A DNA stretch of 64,000 nt from Klebsiella pneumoniae (GTDB lineage Bacteria; Pseudomonadota; Gammaproteobacteria; Enterobacterales; Enterobacteriaceae). Positions 42,672-55,843 of this stretch are shown piece after piece. Below the pieces are notes generated by a model. It was not told where the DNA came from, searched no databases, and was given only the letters and a program-made list of their open reading frames with translations. Positions within the stretch are counted from its first letter, which is position 1. Each line of letters starts with the position of its first letter. The DNA is taken from assembly GCF_000742135.1 (NCBI RefSeq), contig NZ_KN046818.1:558841-622840 (forward strand). The letters are read 5' to 3'. A program made the position numbers and the translations under genes.

Positions 42672-44026
42672 TTCGCTTTACGTTAAGTCAACTTGCCGCG
42701 ATCGCCCATGGCGAACGGCAGGGTAGCGATGTCGCTATCGACGAGGTGACCACCGATACCCGTAAAGTGACGACGGGCTGCCTGTTTGTGGCGCTGAAAG
42801 GGGAGCGTTTCGACGCCCATGATTTTGCCGAACAGGCGAAAGCGGCGGGCGCCGGCGCGCTGCTGGTGAGTCGTCCGCTGGCCTGCGATCTCCCGCAGGT
42901 GATTGTGAACGATACCCGGCAGGCTTTCGGTGAGTTAGCCGCCTGGGTGCGTCAGCAGGTGCCGACTCGCGTCGTCGCCCTGACCGGCTCGTCCGGTAAA
43001 ACCTCGGTTAAAGAGATGACCGCGGCGATCCTCAGCCAGTGCGGCAACACGCTGTATACCGCCGGCAACCTGAACAACGATATCGGCGTCCCGATGACGC
43101 TGCTGCGGCTGACCAAAGAGCATCAGTACGCGGTGATCGAACTCGGCGCCAACCACCAGGGCGAAATCGCCTGGACCGTCAGCCTGACGCGTCCGGAAGC
43201 GGCGCTGGTCAACAACCTTGCTGCGGCGCACCTGGAAGGTTTCGGTTCGCTGGCGGGCGTGGCGAAGGCGAAGGGCGAAATCTATACCGGTCTGCCGGAA
43301 AATGGCATCGCCATCCTCAATGCCGACAATAACGACTGGCTGAACTGGCAGGCGGTGATTGGCGATCGCAAAGTGTGGCGCTTCTCGCCGAACGCGGCGA
43401 ACAGCGATTTCACGGCGACCAACGTGCAGATCACCAGCCACGGCACCGAATTTACGCTGCAGACCCCAACCGGCAACGTTGACGTACTGCTGCCGCTGCC
43501 GGGACGCCACAACATCGCTAATGCGCTGGCCGCCACTTCGCTGGCGATGGCGGTAGGCGCCGATTTGGCGGCGGTGAAAGCCGGACTGGCGCAGCTGCAG
43601 GCCGTTCCGGGACGTCTGTTCCCGATCCGGCTGACCGAGAGCCAGCTGCTGCTGGATGATTCCTATAACGCTAACGTTGGTTCGATGACCGCGGCGGTGC
43701 AGGTGCTGTCAGAGATGCCCGGCTTTCGCACGATGGTGGTCGGCGATATGGCAGAGCTTGGCGCGGAGAGCGCGGCCTGCCATCGCGAAGTCGGCGAAGC
43801 GGCGAAAGCGGCGGGTCTGGATTGCGTCCTCAGCGTCGGCGCCTTGAGCGCGGATATCAGCCGCGCCAGCGGCGTGGGCGAACATTTTAACGATAAAGCC
43901 GCCGTGGTGGCTCGCCTGCGCGAGCTGCTGGCGGAGCACAAAATAATGACCATTTTAGTGAAGGGTTCACGTAGTGCCGCCATGGAAGAGGTAGTACGCG
44001 CATTACAGGAGACTGGGACATGTTAG
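42668..44026 (+). CDS. murF: UDP-MurNAc-tripeptide:D-Ala-D-Ala ligase
   Basis: Adds D-alanyl-D-alanine, completing the pentapeptide. 452 residues, as in E. coli. ATP loop [14 protein letters not shown], and [13 protein letters not shown] and [10 protein letters not shown] blocks are intact. Starts on the murE stop (ATGA) and overlaps mraY by seven bases. Confidence 0.97.
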   Translation: MIRFTLSQLAAIAHGERQGSDVAIDEVTTDTRKVTTGCLFVALKGERFDAHDFAEQAKAAGAGALLVSRPLACDLPQVIVNDTRQAFGELAAWVRQQVPTRVVALTGSSGKTSVKEMTAAILSQCGNTLYTAGNLNNDIGVPMTLLRLTKEHQYAVIELGANHQGEIAWTVSLTRPEAALVNNLAAAHLEGFGSLAGVAKAKGEIYTGLPENGIAILNADNNDWLNWQAVIGDRKVWRFSPNAANSDFTATNVQITSHGTEFTLQTPTGNVDVLLPLPGRHNIANALAATSLAMAVGADLAAVKAGLAQLQAVPGRLFPIRLTESQLLLDDSYNANVGSMTAAVQVLSEMPGFRTMVVGDMAELGAESAACHREVGEAAKAAGLDCVLSVGALSADISRASGVGEHFNDKAAVVARLRELLAEHKIMTILVKGSRSAAMEEVVRALQETGTC

Positions 44027-45102
44027 TATGGCTGGCCGAACACTTGGTCAAATATTATTCCGGCTTTAACGTCTTTTCATATCTGACGTTTCGCGCCATC
44101 GTCAGCCTGCTGACCGCGCTGTTCATCTCGTTGTGGATGGGCCCGCGCATGATCGCCCGTCTGCAAAAACTCGCCTTTGGCCAGGTCGTACGTAACGACG
44201 GCCCGGAGTCTCATTTCAGTAAACGCGGTACTCCGACCATGGGCGGGATCATGATCCTTACCGCGATCACCGTTTCCGTTCTGCTGTGGGCCTATCCATC
44301 TAACCCGTACGTCTGGTGCGTACTGACGGTATTAATCGGCTACGGCATCATCGGTTTCGTTGATGATTACCGTAAAGTCGTGCGCAAAGATACCAAAGGC
44401 CTGATCGCCCGCTGGAAGTATTTCTGGATGTCGGTGATCGCCCTGGGCGTGGCCTTCGCGCTGTATCTGGCGGGGAAAGATACCCCGGCAACCGAGCTGG
44501 TGGTGCCGTTCTTTAAAGACGTAATGCCGCAGCTGGGGCTGTTCTATATCTTGCTGGCCTACTTCGTTATCGTCGGTACCGGCAACGCCGTCAACCTGAC
44601 CGACGGCCTCGACGGCCTGGCGATTATGCCGACCGTTTTCGTCGCGGCAGGCTTTGCGCTGGTGGCATGGGCCACCGGCAACATGAATTTCGCCAACTAC
44701 CTGCATATCCCGTATCTGCGCCACGCCGGCGAGCTGGTGATCGTCTGTACGGCGATTGTCGGGGCGGGGCTGGGCTTCCTGTGGTTCAACACCTACCCGG
44801 CGCAAGTCTTTATGGGCGACGTCGGTTCACTGGCGCTCGGCGGCGCGTTGGGCATTATCGCCGTGCTGCTGCGTCAGGAGTTCCTGCTGGTGATCATGGG
44901 CGGGGTTTTCGTGGTGGAAACGCTGTCGGTTATTCTGCAGGTCGGCTCCTTTAAGCTGCGCGGTCAGCGCATCTTCCGCATGGCGCCGATCCACCACCAC
45001 TATGAACTGAAAGGCTGGCCGGAGCCGCGCGTTATCGTGCGCTTCTGGATTATTTCGCTGATGCTGGTGCTGATTGGCCTGGCGACGCTGAAGGTACGTT
45101 AA
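44020..45102 (+). CDS. mraY: Phospho-MurNAc-pentapeptide transferase (lipid I synthesis)
   Basis: Integral membrane enzyme joining UDP-MurNAc-pentapeptide to undecaprenyl phosphate. 360 residues, the E. coli length, about ten membrane segments. FVDDYRK with the paired aspartates, [10 protein letters not shown], and the [10 protein letters not shown] histidine block are present. It ends two bases before murD. Confidence 0.97.
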   Translation: MLVWLAEHLVKYYSGFNVFSYLTFRAIVSLLTALFISLWMGPRMIARLQKLAFGQVVRNDGPESHFSKRGTPTMGGIMILTAITVSVLLWAYPSNPYVWCVLTVLIGYGIIGFVDDYRKVVRKDTKGLIARWKYFWMSVIALGVAFALYLAGKDTPATELVVPFFKDVMPQLGLFYILLAYFVIVGTGNAVNLTDGLDGLAIMPTVFVAAGFALVAWATGNMNFANYLHIPYLRHAGELVIVCTAIVGAGLGFLWFNTYPAQVFMGDVGSLALGGALGIIAVLLRQEFLLVIMGGVFVVETLSVILQVGSFKLRGQRIFRMAPIHHHYELKGWPEPRVIVRFWIISLMLVLIGLATLKVR

Positions 45103-45104
45103 TC

Positions 45105-46421
45105 ATGGCAGATTATCAGGGTAAAAAAGTCGTCATAATTGGGCTGGGCATGACCGGCCTGTCATGCGTGGACTTTTTCATGGCGCGCGGCGTAACCCCG
45201 CGCGTGATGGACACCCGCGTCGCGCCTCCGGGGCTGGATAAATTACCCGAATCGGTCGAATGCCATGTCGGCGGACTCAATGATACCTGGCTGCTGGCGG
45301 CGGACCTGATTGTCGCCAGTCCGGGGATTGCGCTGGCCCATCCTTCGCTCAGCGCAGCGGCCGACGCTGGCGTAGAGATCGTTGGCGATATCGAACTGTT
45401 CTGCCGCGAAGCGCAGGCGCCGATTATCGCCATTACCGGTTCTAACGGCAAAAGCACTGTTACTACCCTGGTGGGCGAGATGGCGAAAGCCGCTGGAGTT
45501 AACGTCGGCGTGGGCGGCAATATCGGCCTGCCGGCGCTGATGTTGCTGGACACCGATCGAGAGCTGTATGTGCTGGAGCTCTCCAGCTTCCAGCTGGAAA
45601 CCACCTCCAGCCTGCAGGCGGTGGCGGCAACCATCCTCAACGTGACTGAGGACCATATGGACCGCTACCCGCTGGGGCTGCAGCAGTATCGCGCGGCGAA
45701 GCTGCGGATTTACGAGAATGCGAAGACCTGCGTGGTGAATGCGGACGATGCGCTCACCATGCCGGTACGCGGGGCGGACGAACGCTGCATTAGCTTTGGC
45801 GTCGATGTCGGTGACTACCACCTTAACCGCCAGCAGGGCGAAACCTGGCTGCGCGTTAAAGGTGAGAAAGTCCTCAATGTGAAAGAGATGCCTCTCACCG
45901 GTCAGCATAACTACAGCAACGCCCTGGCGGCGCTGGCGCTGGCCGATGCCGCAGGTCTGCCGCGGGCCAGCAGCCTGAAGGCGCTGACCACCTTTACCGG
46001 TCTGGCGCACCGTTTCCAGTTGGTGCTGGAACACAACGGCGTACGCTGGATTAACGACTCGAAGGCGACCAACGTCGGCAGCACCGAGGCGGCGCTGAAC
46101 GGCCTGCAGCTGGACGGCACGCTCTATCTGCTGCTGGGCGGCGACGGCAAGTCCGCTGATTTTACCCCGCTGAAGCGCTACCTCGGCGGCGATCGTATTC
46201 GCCTGTACTGCTTTGGTCGCGATGGCGCCGAGCTCGCTGAGCTGCGTCCTGAGGTGGCGGTACAAACTGAGACTATGGAACAGGCGATGCGTCAGATTGC
46301 TCCCCTGGTGAAAGCGGGGGACATGGTGCTCCTGTCGCCGGCCTGCGCCAGCCTGGATCAGTTTAAGAACTTTGAACAACGGGGCGAGATGTTTGCCCGT
46401 CTGGCGAAGGAGTTAGGTTGA
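45105..46421 (+). CDS. murD: UDP-MurNAc-L-Ala:D-Glu ligase
   Basis: Adds D-glutamate to UDP-MurNAc-L-alanine. 438 residues, as in E. coli. N-terminal Rossmann-like domain ([12 protein letters not shown]), ATP loop [14 protein letters not shown] and the C-terminal LLLGGDGK segment are present. The stop overlaps the ftsW ATG by one base (TGATG). Confidence 0.97.
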   Translation: MADYQGKKVVIIGLGMTGLSCVDFFMARGVTPRVMDTRVAPPGLDKLPESVECHVGGLNDTWLLAADLIVASPGIALAHPSLSAAADAGVEIVGDIELFCREAQAPIIAITGSNGKSTVTTLVGEMAKAAGVNVGVGGNIGLPALMLLDTDRELYVLELSSFQLETTSSLQAVAATILNVTEDHMDRYPLGLQQYRAAKLRIYENAKTCVVNADDALTMPVRGADERCISFGVDVGDYHLNRQQGETWLRVKGEKVLNVKEMPLTGQHNYSNALAALALADAAGLPRASSLKALTTFTGLAHRFQLVLEHNGVRWINDSKATNVGSTEAALNGLQLDGTLYLLLGGDGKSADFTPLKRYLGGDRIRLYCFGRDGAELAELRPEVAVQTETMEQAMRQIAPLVKAGDMVLLSPACASLDQFKNFEQRGEMFARLAKELG

Positions 46422-47695
46422 TGCGTTTCTCTCTCCCACGCCTGAGAATGCCGCAGCTGAGCCTGCCTCGGCTGAGACTGCCGCGATTGCCGGGGATGTT
46501 TATTTTCGCCTGGCTATTCGCTGCGCTGAAAGGCTGGGTGATGGGCTCGCGCCCGAAAGATAACGACAGTCTGGTGATGTATGACCGGATGCTGCTATGG
46601 CTGACCTTCGGCCTGGCGGCGATCGGCTTTATTATGGTGACCTCGGCGTCGATGCCGGTCGGACAGCGCCTGGCGAACGATCCTTTCCTCTTCGCCAAGC
46701 GTGACGGCCTGTACATTGTGCTGGCCTTCGCGCTGGCGATGATTACGCTACGTCTGCCGATGGATTTCTGGCAGCGCCACAGTACCGCGATGCTGATCGC
46801 CTCGATCGTCATGCTGCTGATCGTACTGGTAGTAGGCAGCTCGGTAAACGGCGCATCGCGCTGGATAGCCCTTGGTCCGCTGCGTATTCAGCCGGCGGAG
46901 TTCACCAAGCTGTCGCTGTTCTGCTACATCGCCAACTATCTGGTGCGTAAAGCCGACGAAGTGCGTAACAACCTGCGCGGCTTCTTAAAACCGATGGGCG
47001 TGATTTTCGTACTGGCCATCCTGCTGCTGGCGCAGCCTGACCTCGGTACCGTGGTGGTCCTGTTCGTCACCACGCTGGCGATGCTGTTTCTCGCCGGCGC
47101 GAAGCTGTGGCAGTTCATCGCCATTATCGGCATGGGTATTTCGGCGGTGGTCCTGCTGATCCTCGCCGAACCATACCGTATTCGCCGCGTGACCTCCTTC
47201 TGGAACCCGTGGGAAGACCCGTTCGGCAGCGGCTACCAGCTGACCCAGTCGCTGATGGCTTTCGGCCGCGGCGAGATGTGGGGACAGGGCCTCGGCAACT
47301 CGGTGCAAAAACTGGAGTATTTACCGGAAGCGCACACTGACTTTATCTTCGCCATTATCGGCGAAGAACTCGGTTATATCGGTGTGGTACTGGCGCTTTT
47401 AATGGTATTCTTCGTCGCTTTCCGCGCCATGTCGATTGGCCGTAAAGCGCTGGAGATCGATCATCGCTTTTCCGGCTTCCTCGCCTGTGCGATTGGTATC
47501 TGGTTTAGCTTCCAGGCGTTAGTTAACGTCGGCGCGGCGGCGGGGATGCTGCCGACGAAAGGTCTGACGCTGCCGCTGATCAGTTATGGTGGTTCCAGTC
47601 TGTTGATTATGTCGACGGCCATTATGTTGTTGTTGCGAATTGATTATGAAACGCGTCTGGAAAAAGCCCAGGCGTTTACACGGGGTGTGCGATGA
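46421..47695 (+). CDS. ftsW: Septal peptidoglycan polymerase FtsW (SEDS family)
   Basis: Glycosyltransferase that works with FtsI. 424 residues from ATG at 46421, ten more than E. coli (414). The excess is in the cytoplasmic N-terminus, where a 10-residue unit [20 protein letters not shown] is tandemly repeated; E. coli has a single copy. The rest aligns closely, including [27 protein letters not shown], and the C-terminal [13 protein letters not shown]. Ten transmembrane segments are expected. murG overlaps its end by four bases. Confidence 0.96.
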   Translation: MRFSLPRLRMPQLSLPRLRLPRLPGMFIFAWLFAALKGWVMGSRPKDNDSLVMYDRMLLWLTFGLAAIGFIMVTSASMPVGQRLANDPFLFAKRDGLYIVLAFALAMITLRLPMDFWQRHSTAMLIASIVMLLIVLVVGSSVNGASRWIALGPLRIQPAEFTKLSLFCYIANYLVRKADEVRNNLRGFLKPMGVIFVLAILLLAQPDLGTVVVLFVTTLAMLFLAGAKLWQFIAIIGMGISAVVLLILAEPYRIRRVTSFWNPWEDPFGSGYQLTQSLMAFGRGEMWGQGLGNSVQKLEYLPEAHTDFIFAIIGEELGYIGVVLALLMVFFVAFRAMSIGRKALEIDHRFSGFLACAIGIWFSFQALVNVGAAAGMLPTKGLTLPLISYGGSSLLIMSTAIMLLLRIDYETRLEKAQAFTRGVR

Positions 47696-48762
47696 GCGGT
47701 CAGGAAAAGCGGTTGATGGTGATGGCGGGCGGTACCGGCGGGCATGTGTTCCCGGGACTGGCGGTCGCGCACCATTTAATGGACCAGGGCTGGCAGGTTC
47801 GCTGGCTGGGTACCGCCGATCGTATGGAAGCGGATTTAGTGCCGAAAAACGGCATCGAAATTGATTTTATCCGCATCTCCGGCCTGCGTGGCAAAGGTAT
47901 CAAAGCGCAGCTACTGGCGCCGGTGCGTATCTTTAACGCCTGGCGTCAGGCGCGGGCGATCATGAAGCGTTTCCAGCCGGACGTGGTGCTGGGCATGGGC
48001 GGCTATGTTTCCGGGCCTGGCGGTCTGGCGGCGTGGTCGCTGGGGATCCCGGTGGTTCTCCACGAGCAAAACGGCATTGCCGGCCTGACTAACAAGTGGC
48101 TGGCGAAGATTGCGAAGAAAGTGATGCAGGCGTTTCCCGGCGCGTTCCCGCATGCGGACGTCGTTGGGAACCCGGTGCGCACCGATGTACTGGCGCTGCC
48201 GCTGCCAGGTCAGCGTCTGGTTGGCCGTCAGGGGCCGATTCGCGTGCTGGTGGTCGGTGGCTCTCAGGGCGCGCGCGTCCTGAACCAGACGATGCCGCAG
48301 GTGGCGGCGAAGCTCGGCGCTACGGTGACCATCTGGCATCAAAGCGGCAAAGGCGGCCAGCAAACCGTGCAGCAGGCCTATGCCGCCGCCGGACAGCCGC
48401 AGCATAAAGTGACGGAATTTATTGATGACATGGCCGCGGCGTATGCCTGGGCAGATGTTGTGGTTTGCCGTTCCGGCGCGCTGACGGTTAGCGAAATCGC
48501 GGCCGCAGGTTTACCAGCGCTGTTTGTCCCGTTCCAGCACAAAGATCGTCAGCAGTACTGGAATGCGCTGCCGCTGGAGAAAGCCGGCGCGGCGAAAATT
48601 CTTGAACAGCCTGAGTTCACGGTAGAGGCGGTTGCCTCTACCCTGGCGAGCTGGGATCGGGAAACCTTGCTGGATATGGCGGAACGAGCGCGTGGCGCTT
48701 CGATTCCGGACGCTACCGAGCGGGTAGCAGAAGAGGTCAGCGCCGTAGCTTTGGCGCGCTAA
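47692..48762 (+). CDS. murG: Lipid II synthase (GlcNAc transferase) MurG
   Basis: Transfers GlcNAc to lipid I at the inner face of the membrane. 356 residues, close to E. coli (355). GT28 family: [14 protein letters not shown] glycine loop at the N-terminus, [12 protein letters not shown] in the middle, and the [20 protein letters not shown] nucleotide-sugar site. A small GC hairpin (48765-48781) lies between it and murC. Confidence 0.97.
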   Translation: MSGQEKRLMVMAGGTGGHVFPGLAVAHHLMDQGWQVRWLGTADRMEADLVPKNGIEIDFIRISGLRGKGIKAQLLAPVRIFNAWRQARAIMKRFQPDVVLGMGGYVSGPGGLAAWSLGIPVVLHEQNGIAGLTNKWLAKIAKKVMQAFPGAFPHADVVGNPVRTDVLALPLPGQRLVGRQGPIRVLVVGGSQGARVLNQTMPQVAAKLGATVTIWHQSGKGGQQTVQQAYAAAGQPQHKVTEFIDDMAAAYAWADVVVCRSGALTVSEIAAAGLPALFVPFQHKDRQQYWNALPLEKAGAAKILEQPEFTVEAVASTLASWDRETLLDMAERARGASIPDATERVAEEVSAVALAR

Positions 48763-48809
48763 TTGCGGTGATTTTCACCGCCCGAATACAGAAGTTGATG
48801 GCGTAAAGA

Positions 48810-50285
48810 ATGAATACACAAGATTTGGCAAAACTGCGTTCCATAGTGCCCGAGATGCGTCGCGTTCGGCACATTCACTTTGTCGGCATCGGCGGTGCCG
48901 GTATGGGCGGTATTGCCGAAGTGTTGGCTAACGAAGGTTACCAGATCAGCGGCTCCGACCTGGCGCCGAATCCGGTGACCCAGCAGCTGTCGCAGCTTGG
49001 CGCCACCATTTATTTCAACCATCGCCCGGAAAACGTGCGTGATGCCAGCGTGGTTGTCGTTTCCAGCGCGATTTCGGCAGATAACCCGGAAATCGTTGCC
49101 GCGCATGAGGCGCGTATCCCGGTGATCCGTCGTGCCGAAATGCTGGCGGAACTTATGCGCTTTCGCCACGGGATCGCCATTGCCGGGACCCACGGCAAAA
49201 CCACCACCACCGCGATGGTATCCAGCATTTACGCCGAGGCCGGGCTGGACCCGACCTTCGTCAACGGCGGACTGGTAAAAGCGGCGGGCGTACATGCCCG
49301 TCTTGGCCATAGCCGTTACCTGATCGCGGAAGCGGATGAGAGCGACGCGTCGTTTCTGCATCTGCAGCCGATGGTGGCCATTGTCACCAACATCGAAGCC
49401 GATCACATGGATACCTACCATGGCGACTTTGAGAATCTGAAGCAGACCTTTATCAACTTCCTGCACAACCTGCCGTTCTACGGACGCGCGGTGATGTGCG
49501 TGGACGATCCGGTGATCCGGGAATTGCTGCCGCGCGTTGGCCGGCAGATCACCACCTATGGTTTTAGCGACGACGCCGACGTGCGCGTCGAGGACTATCG
49601 TCAGGTTGGGGCGCAGGGGCATTTCCGCCTGGTACGCCAGGATAAAGCGATCCTGCAGGTGACGCTCAATGCCCCGGGACGCCATAACGCGCTGAACGCG
49701 GCGGCGGCCGTCGCCGTGGCGACGGAAGAGGGGATTGACGATCGGGCTATTCTGCGCGCACTGGAGAGCTTCCAGGGAACAGGACGCCGCTTTGATTTTC
49801 TTGGCGAGTTTCCGCTGGCCGAAGTCAACGGCAAACCGGGCAGCGCGATGCTGATCGATGATTACGGTCACCACCCGACGGAAGTGGACGCCACCATTAA
49901 AGCAGCGCGCGCCGGCTGGCCGGATAAAAACCTGGTGATGGTATTCCAGCCGCACCGTTATACCCGTACCCGCGATCTGTATGATGATTTTGCCAACGTG
50001 CTGACCCAGGTGGATGCCCTGCTGATGCTGGACGTATATCCGGCGGGCGAAGCGCCGATCCCGGGCGCCGACAGCCGCTCGCTGTGCCGCACCATTCGAG
50101 GTCGCGGGAAAGTGGATCCGATCCTGGTGCCCGATTCGGCCCAGGCCGCGGAGATGCTGGCGTCAGTCCTGACCGGCAACGATTTAGTACTGGTGCAGGG
50201 CGCCGGTAACATCGGTAAAATCGCCCGCCACCTGGCTGAAATCAAACTGATCCCGCAAAAAACGGAGGAGGAGCGCCATGGCTGA
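48810..50285 (+). CDS. murC: UDP-MurNAc:L-alanine ligase
   Basis: First amino-acid ligase of the pathway. 491 residues, the E. coli length. N-terminal [17 protein letters not shown] loop, ATP loop [14 protein letters not shown], and the [14 protein letters not shown] block are typical. It overlaps ddlB by eight bases. Confidence 0.97.
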   Translation: MNTQDLAKLRSIVPEMRRVRHIHFVGIGGAGMGGIAEVLANEGYQISGSDLAPNPVTQQLSQLGATIYFNHRPENVRDASVVVVSSAISADNPEIVAAHEARIPVIRRAEMLAELMRFRHGIAIAGTHGKTTTTAMVSSIYAEAGLDPTFVNGGLVKAAGVHARLGHSRYLIAEADESDASFLHLQPMVAIVTNIEADHMDTYHGDFENLKQTFINFLHNLPFYGRAVMCVDDPVIRELLPRVGRQITTYGFSDDADVRVEDYRQVGAQGHFRLVRQDKAILQVTLNAPGRHNALNAAAAVAVATEEGIDDRAILRALESFQGTGRRFDFLGEFPLAEVNGKPGSAMLIDDYGHHPTEVDATIKAARAGWPDKNLVMVFQPHRYTRTRDLYDDFANVLTQVDALLMLDVYPAGEAPIPGADSRSLCRTIRGRGKVDPILVPDSAQAAEMLASVLTGNDLVLVQGAGNIGKIARHLAEIKLIPQKTEEERHG

Positions 50286-51198
50286 TAAAATCGCGGTGCT
50301 TTTCGGTGGAACCTCCGCTGAACGTGAAGTGTCGCTGAATTCAGGCGCGGCGGTGCTGGCCGGGCTGCGTGAAGGCGGGGTGGACGCCCATCCGGTCGAC
50401 CCGCGCGATGTTGATATTACCCAGCTAAAAAAGCAGGGCTTTAAGAAAGCGTTTATTGCCCTCCACGGCCGCGGCGGGGAAGATGGCACTCTGCAGGGGC
50501 TGCTGGAGTTAATCCAGCTGCCTTATACCGGCAGCGGCGTGATGGCTTCGGCGATTTCAATGGATAAACTGCGCAGCAAGTGGCTGTGGCAGGGCGCCGG
50601 ATTACCGGTCGCGCCGTGGGTGGCGCTGACCCGCGCCCAGTTTGCCGCCGGGCTGTCTACTGACGTCGAACAGCAAATTGCGGCGCTGGGTCTGCCGGTC
50701 ATCATCAAGCCGAGCCGTGAAGGCTCCAGCGTCGGGATGTCGAAAGTCAGCGAAAGTTGTGATTTAGCAAGTGCATTGGCGTTGGCTTTTCAGCATGATG
50801 ATGAAGTTTTGGTCGAAAAATGGCTCAGTGGACCGGAATTTACCGTCGCCATAGTCGGTGAAGAAATTTTACCGTCAATACGTATCCAGGCCGCGGGAAC
50901 CTTCTATGATTATGAGGCGAAGTATCTCTCTGATGAGACGCAATATTTCTGCCCAGGATTTGAAGATCCCGCGCGTGAGTCAGCTATTCAGAACCTGGTG
51001 CTTAAAGCCTGGAATGTTCTGGGTTGCAAAGGCTGGGGCCGTATTGACGTGATGCTGGACAGCGATGGCCAGTTTTATCTGCTGGAAGCGAATACTTCCC
51101 CGGGCATGACCAGCCATAGCCTTGTGCCAATGGCGGCGCGTCAGGCAGGAATGAGCTTCTCCCAGCTTGTTGTACGAATTCTGGACCTGGCGGGGTGA
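50278..51198 (+). CDS. ddlB: D-alanine:D-alanine ligase B
   Basis: ATP-grasp ligase supplying D-Ala-D-Ala to MurF. 306 residues, as in E. coli. [29 protein letters not shown] and the metal-binding [15 protein letters not shown] segment are present. The second half has slightly lower GC than its neighbours. ftsQ begins one base after its stop codon. Confidence 0.97.
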   Translation: MADKIAVLFGGTSAEREVSLNSGAAVLAGLREGGVDAHPVDPRDVDITQLKKQGFKKAFIALHGRGGEDGTLQGLLELIQLPYTGSGVMASAISMDKLRSKWLWQGAGLPVAPWVALTRAQFAAGLSTDVEQQIAALGLPVIIKPSREGSSVGMSKVSESCDLASALALAFQHDDEVLVEKWLSGPEFTVAIVGEEILPSIRIQAAGTFYDYEAKYLSDETQYFCPGFEDPARESAIQNLVLKAWNVLGCKGWGRIDVMLDSDGQFYLLEANTSPGMTSHSLVPMAARQAGMSFSQLVVRILDLAG

Positions 51199-51199
51199 T

Positions 51200-52030
51200 A
51201 TGTCGCAGGCTGCGCTGAATACGCGGAACCATGAAGAAGAGGCTTCTTCTTCGCGTCGGAGTAATGGAACGCGGCTGGCAGGGATCGTTTTCCTGCTGGC
51301 GGTGCTGTTTACCGTGCTGGTCAGCGGGTGGATGGTTCTTGGCTGGATGGAAGATGCGCAGCGCTTACCGCTGTCGAAGATGGTGGTGACCGGCGAGCGT
51401 CACTATACGCGCAATGATGACATCCGTCAGGCGATCCTGGCGCTGGGTTCGCCGGGTACCTTTATGACTCAGGATGTGAACATCATCCAGAGCCAGATTG
51501 AACGTCTGCCGTGGATTAAGCAGGCGAGCGTCCGAAAGCAGTGGCCCGATGAATTGAAGATTCATCTGGTTGAATATGTGCCGATTGCGCGCTGGAATGA
51601 TCAACATATGGTGGATGCAGAAGGAAATGCCTTCAGCGTGCCGGCGGATCGCACCAGCAAACAGAATTTACCGATGTTATACGGTCCCGAAGGCAGCGAG
51701 AACGAAGTGCTGCAGGGGTATCGTGACATGGGGCAGGTGCTGGCAAAGGATAAATTCACGTTGAAAGTGGCGGCGATGACCGCCCGTCGCTCCTGGCAGT
51801 TGACGCTTAATAATGACATCAAGCTCAACCTTGGCCGTGGCGATACCATGAAACGGCTTCAGCGCTTTATGGAACTCTACCCGGTTCTTCAGCAGCAGGC
51901 GCAGACCGACGGCAAACGGATTAGCTACGTTGATTTGCGTTATGACTCGGGTGCGGCAGTGGGCTGGGTACCTGCTCCCGCAGAGGAAACTAATCAACAA
52001 CAGAATCAGGCACAGGCAGAACAACAATGA
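51200..52030 (+). CDS. ftsQ: Cell division protein FtsQ
   Basis: Bitopic divisome organiser that recruits FtsB and FtsL. 276 residues from [20 protein letters not shown] at 51200; the 11-codon extension into ddlB is rejected. One membrane segment (about residues 27-49), then the POTRA and beta domains. Glutamine-rich C-terminus as in E. coli. Overlaps ftsA by four bases. Confidence 0.97.
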   Translation: MSQAALNTRNHEEEASSSRRSNGTRLAGIVFLLAVLFTVLVSGWMVLGWMEDAQRLPLSKMVVTGERHYTRNDDIRQAILALGSPGTFMTQDVNIIQSQIERLPWIKQASVRKQWPDELKIHLVEYVPIARWNDQHMVDAEGNAFSVPADRTSKQNLPMLYGPEGSENEVLQGYRDMGQVLAKDKFTLKVAAMTARRSWQLTLNNDIKLNLGRGDTMKRLQRFMELYPVLQQQAQTDGKRISYVDLRYDSGAAVGWVPAPAEETNQQQNQAQAEQQ

Positions 52031-53289
52031 TCAAGGCGACGGACAGAAAACTGGTAGTTGGACTGGAGATTGGCACCGCCAAGGTGGCCGCTTTAGTAGG
52101 GGAAGTTCTGCCCGACGGCATGATCAATATCATCGGCGTGGGCAGTTGCCCATCGCGTGGTATGGATAAAGGCGGTGTGAACGACCTCGAGTCGGTGGTG
52201 AAATGCGTACAGCGCGCCATCGACCAGGCTGAACTGATGGCCGATTGCCAGATTTCATCAGTTTATTTGGCACTTTCGGGTAAACATATAAGCTGTCAGA
52301 ATGAAATCGGGATGGTACCGATTTCGGAAGAAGAAGTGACGCAGGACGACGTCGAGAACGTGGTCCACACCGCGAAGTCGGTTCGCGTTCGCGATGAACA
52401 TCGTGTCCTGCACGTGATTCCGCAGGAATATGCTATCGACTACCAGGAAGGGATTAAAAACCCGGTAGGGCTGTCCGGCGTGCGTATGCAGGCGAAGGTG
52501 CATCTGATCACCTGCCATAACGATATGGCAAAAAACATTGTTAAAGCAGTGGAACGTTGTGGTCTGAAAGTTGACCAACTTATTTTCGCCGGGTTAGCGG
52601 CCAGTTATTCGGTATTAACAGAAGACGAACGTGAGCTGGGCGTCTGCGTTGTGGATATCGGCGGTGGTACAATGGATATCGCCGTCTACACCGGCGGCGC
52701 ATTGCGTCACACCAAAGTGATCCCGTATGCCGGCAACGTGGTGACCAGCGATATCGCCTATGCCTTCGGTACGCCGCCGAGCGATGCCGAAGCGATTAAG
52801 GTTCGTCACGGATGCGCATTGGGTTCCATCGTCGGTAAAGACGAAAACGTCGAAGTACCGAGCGTCGGTGGACGTCCTCCGCGTAGCCTGCAGCGTCAGA
52901 CGTTGGCAGAGGTGATTGAACCGCGCTATACCGAGCTGCTTAACCTGGTCAATGAAGAGATCCTGCAGCTGCAGGAACAGCTCCGCCAGCAGGGTGTTAA
53001 ACATCATCTGGCGGCAGGGATTGTGTTAACCGGCGGCGCGGCGCAAATTGAAGGTCTGGCGGCCTGTGCGCAGCGCGTGTTCCATACTCAGGTGCGCATT
53101 GGCGCGCCGCTGAACATCACCGGTTTAACCGACTATGCCCAGGAGCCGTATTATTCAACGGCGGTGGGGCTGCTGCACTACGGAAAAGAGTCACATCTCA
53201 GTGGTGAAGCGGAAGTAGAAAAACGCGTGACGGCCTCAGTGGGCTCGTGGATTAAGCGACTCAACAGCTGGCTGCGAAAAGAGTTTTAA
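52027..53289 (+). CDS. ftsA: Cell division protein FtsA
   Basis: Actin-like ATPase that tethers FtsZ to the membrane. 420 residues, as in E. coli. [17 protein letters not shown] phosphate loop, [18 protein letters not shown] and [14 protein letters not shown] are present. The C-terminal amphipathic helix [14 protein letters not shown] is the membrane anchor. 62 bases separate it from ftsZ. Confidence 0.97.
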   Translation: MIKATDRKLVVGLEIGTAKVAALVGEVLPDGMINIIGVGSCPSRGMDKGGVNDLESVVKCVQRAIDQAELMADCQISSVYLALSGKHISCQNEIGMVPISEEEVTQDDVENVVHTAKSVRVRDEHRVLHVIPQEYAIDYQEGIKNPVGLSGVRMQAKVHLITCHNDMAKNIVKAVERCGLKVDQLIFAGLAASYSVLTEDERELGVCVVDIGGGTMDIAVYTGGALRHTKVIPYAGNVVTSDIAYAFGTPPSDAEAIKVRHGCALGSIVGKDENVEVPSVGGRPPRSLQRQTLAEVIEPRYTELLNLVNEEILQLQEQLRQQGVKHHLAAGIVLTGGAAQIEGLAACAQRVFHTQVRIGAPLNITGLTDYAQEPYYSTAVGLLHYGKESHLSGEAEVEKRVTASVGSWIKRLNSWLRKEF

Positions 53290-53351
53290 TTTTTTAAGAG
53301 AACGCAGACAATTAGCGTTCTCAGGCGACAGGCACAAGACGGAGAGAAACT

Positions 53352-54503
53352 ATGTTTGAACCTATGGAACTGACCAACGACGCGGTGATTAAAGTCATCG
53401 GCGTCGGTGGCGGCGGCGGTAACGCCGTTGAACACATGGTGCGCGAGCGCATTGAGGGTGTTGAATTCTTCGCGGTAAACACCGATGCGCAGGCGCTGCG
53501 TAAGACGGCGGTTGGCCAGACTATCCAGATCGGTAGCGGTATTACCAAAGGTCTGGGCGCGGGCGCGAACCCGGAAGTCGGCCGTAACGCGGCTGATGAA
53601 GACCGTGAAGCGCTGCGCGCAGCCCTTGATGGCGCAGACATGGTGTTCATCGCGGCAGGCATGGGCGGCGGTACCGGTACCGGCGCGGCGCCCGTAGTCG
53701 CGGAAGTGGCGAAGGATCTGGGGATCCTCACCGTTGCGGTGGTCACTAAGCCGTTTAATTTTGAAGGTAAGAAGCGCATGGCGTTCGCTGAGCAGGGGAT
53801 CACCGAGCTGTCCAAGCACGTTGACTCACTGATCACCATCCCGAACGACAAGCTGCTGAAGGTCCTGGGTCGTGGAATTTCCCTGCTCGACGCATTCGGC
53901 GCGGCAAACGACGTCCTGAAAGGCGCGGTGCAGGGTATCGCCGAACTGATCACCCGTCCGGGTCTGATGAACGTCGACTTCGCGGACGTCCGTACCGTGA
54001 TGTCTGAAATGGGCTACGCGATGATGGGCTCCGGTGTGGCGAGCGGTGAAGACCGTGCGGAAGAAGCGGCTGAAATGGCTATCTCTTCTCCGCTGCTGGA
54101 AGATATCGACCTGTCAGGCGCGCGCGGCGTGCTGGTCAACATTACTGCGGGCTTCGACCTGCGTCTGGACGAGTTCGAAACTGTGGGTAACACCATCCGT
54201 GCTTTTGCCTCGGATAATGCGACCGTGGTTATCGGTACCTCTCTGGACCCGGATATGAACGACGAGCTGCGCGTGACCGTAGTGGCGACCGGTATTGGCA
54301 TGGATAAGCGTCCGGAAATCACCCTGGTAACCAACAAGCAGGTTCAGCAGCCGGTGATGGATCGTTACCAGCAGCATGGTATGTCGCCGCTGACGCAAGA
54401 GCAGAAGCCGGCAGCCAAAGTGGTGAACGACAATACGCCGCAAACCGCGAAAGAGCCGGATTATCTGGATATCCCAGCCTTCCTGCGTAAGCAAGCCGAT
54501 TAA
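53352..54503 (+). CDS. ftsZ: Tubulin-like division GTPase FtsZ
   Basis: Forms the Z-ring. 383 residues, the E. coli length. [13 protein letters not shown] near the N-terminus, tubulin signature [14 protein letters not shown], and T7-loop region [15 protein letters not shown]. The linker is followed by the conserved C-terminal peptide [15 protein letters not shown] that binds FtsA and ZipA. Last gene of the dcw cluster. Confidence 0.98.
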   Translation: MFEPMELTNDAVIKVIGVGGGGGNAVEHMVRERIEGVEFFAVNTDAQALRKTAVGQTIQIGSGITKGLGAGANPEVGRNAADEDREALRAALDGADMVFIAAGMGGGTGTGAAPVVAEVAKDLGILTVAVVTKPFNFEGKKRMAFAEQGITELSKHVDSLITIPNDKLLKVLGRGISLLDAFGAANDVLKGAVQGIAELITRPGLMNVDFADVRTVMSEMGYAMMGSGVASGEDRAEEAAEMAISSPLLEDIDLSGARGVLVNITAGFDLRLDEFETVGNTIRAFASDNATVVIGTSLDPDMNDELRVTVVATGIGMDKRPEITLVTNKQVQQPVMDRYQQHGMSPLTQEQKPAAKVVNDNTPQTAKEPDYLDIPAFLRKQAD

Positions 54504-54517
54504 GAATCGACTGGAAG

Positions 54518-54546
54518 TTGGGCATCTGCGCTCTTTGTGCTAAACT
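54518..54546 (+). promoter_or_regulatory. lpxC promoter
   Basis: TTGGGC (54518-54523), a 17-base spacer, and TAAACT (54541-54546), just after ftsZ. Close to the E. coli lpxC promoter as I recall it. The transcript would have a leader of about 50 bases. Confidence 0.6.
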
Positions 54547-54582
54547 GGCCTCCCGATAGTGGTGTACACTTCGGTTGGATAG

Positions 54583-55521
<939 letters not shown>

Positions 55522-55541
55522 GCCTGACCATTCAGTAAATT

Positions 55542-55593
55542 CGACTGGTAACCTGGTACTCTCTCCGACCAGGGAGCCAGTCGTTTTTCTTTT
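55542..55593 (+). terminator. lpxC terminator
   Basis: CGACTGG at 55542-55548 pairs with CCAGTCG at 55577-55583, with an inner CCTGGT/ACCAGG stem, followed by TTTTTCTTTT. A clear Rho-independent terminator. Confidence 0.9.
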
Positions 55594-55843
55594 ATAGCAC
55601 CCTCCAGTTATTTTCGCTGCGATCCCTGGATAATAATTAGCGTGCGTTCGCTGCTTTATTAAGCGTTTTCGCCGGGCAATCGCCTTCATTCATGCTGCCT
55701 CAGGCCGGTATTAATGTTAGTATTTGAGCGCAAAATTATTTCTCAGGGTTGCTTTACCCCGTGGACATCAGGTTGTCCTGCGAAAAACATCAATAAAGAG
55801 ACAGCCTGAACGACGACGGGTCTAGCAAAGAAAGGTAATGAAC
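55594..55843 (+). promoter_or_regulatory. secM-secA upstream region
   Basis: A 250-base gap between the lpxC terminator and secM that must carry the secM-secA promoter. It is moderately AT-rich (for example ATTAATGTTAGTATTTGAGC near 55710). I did not assign firm promoter hexamers, and no gene is supported. Confidence 0.45.
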
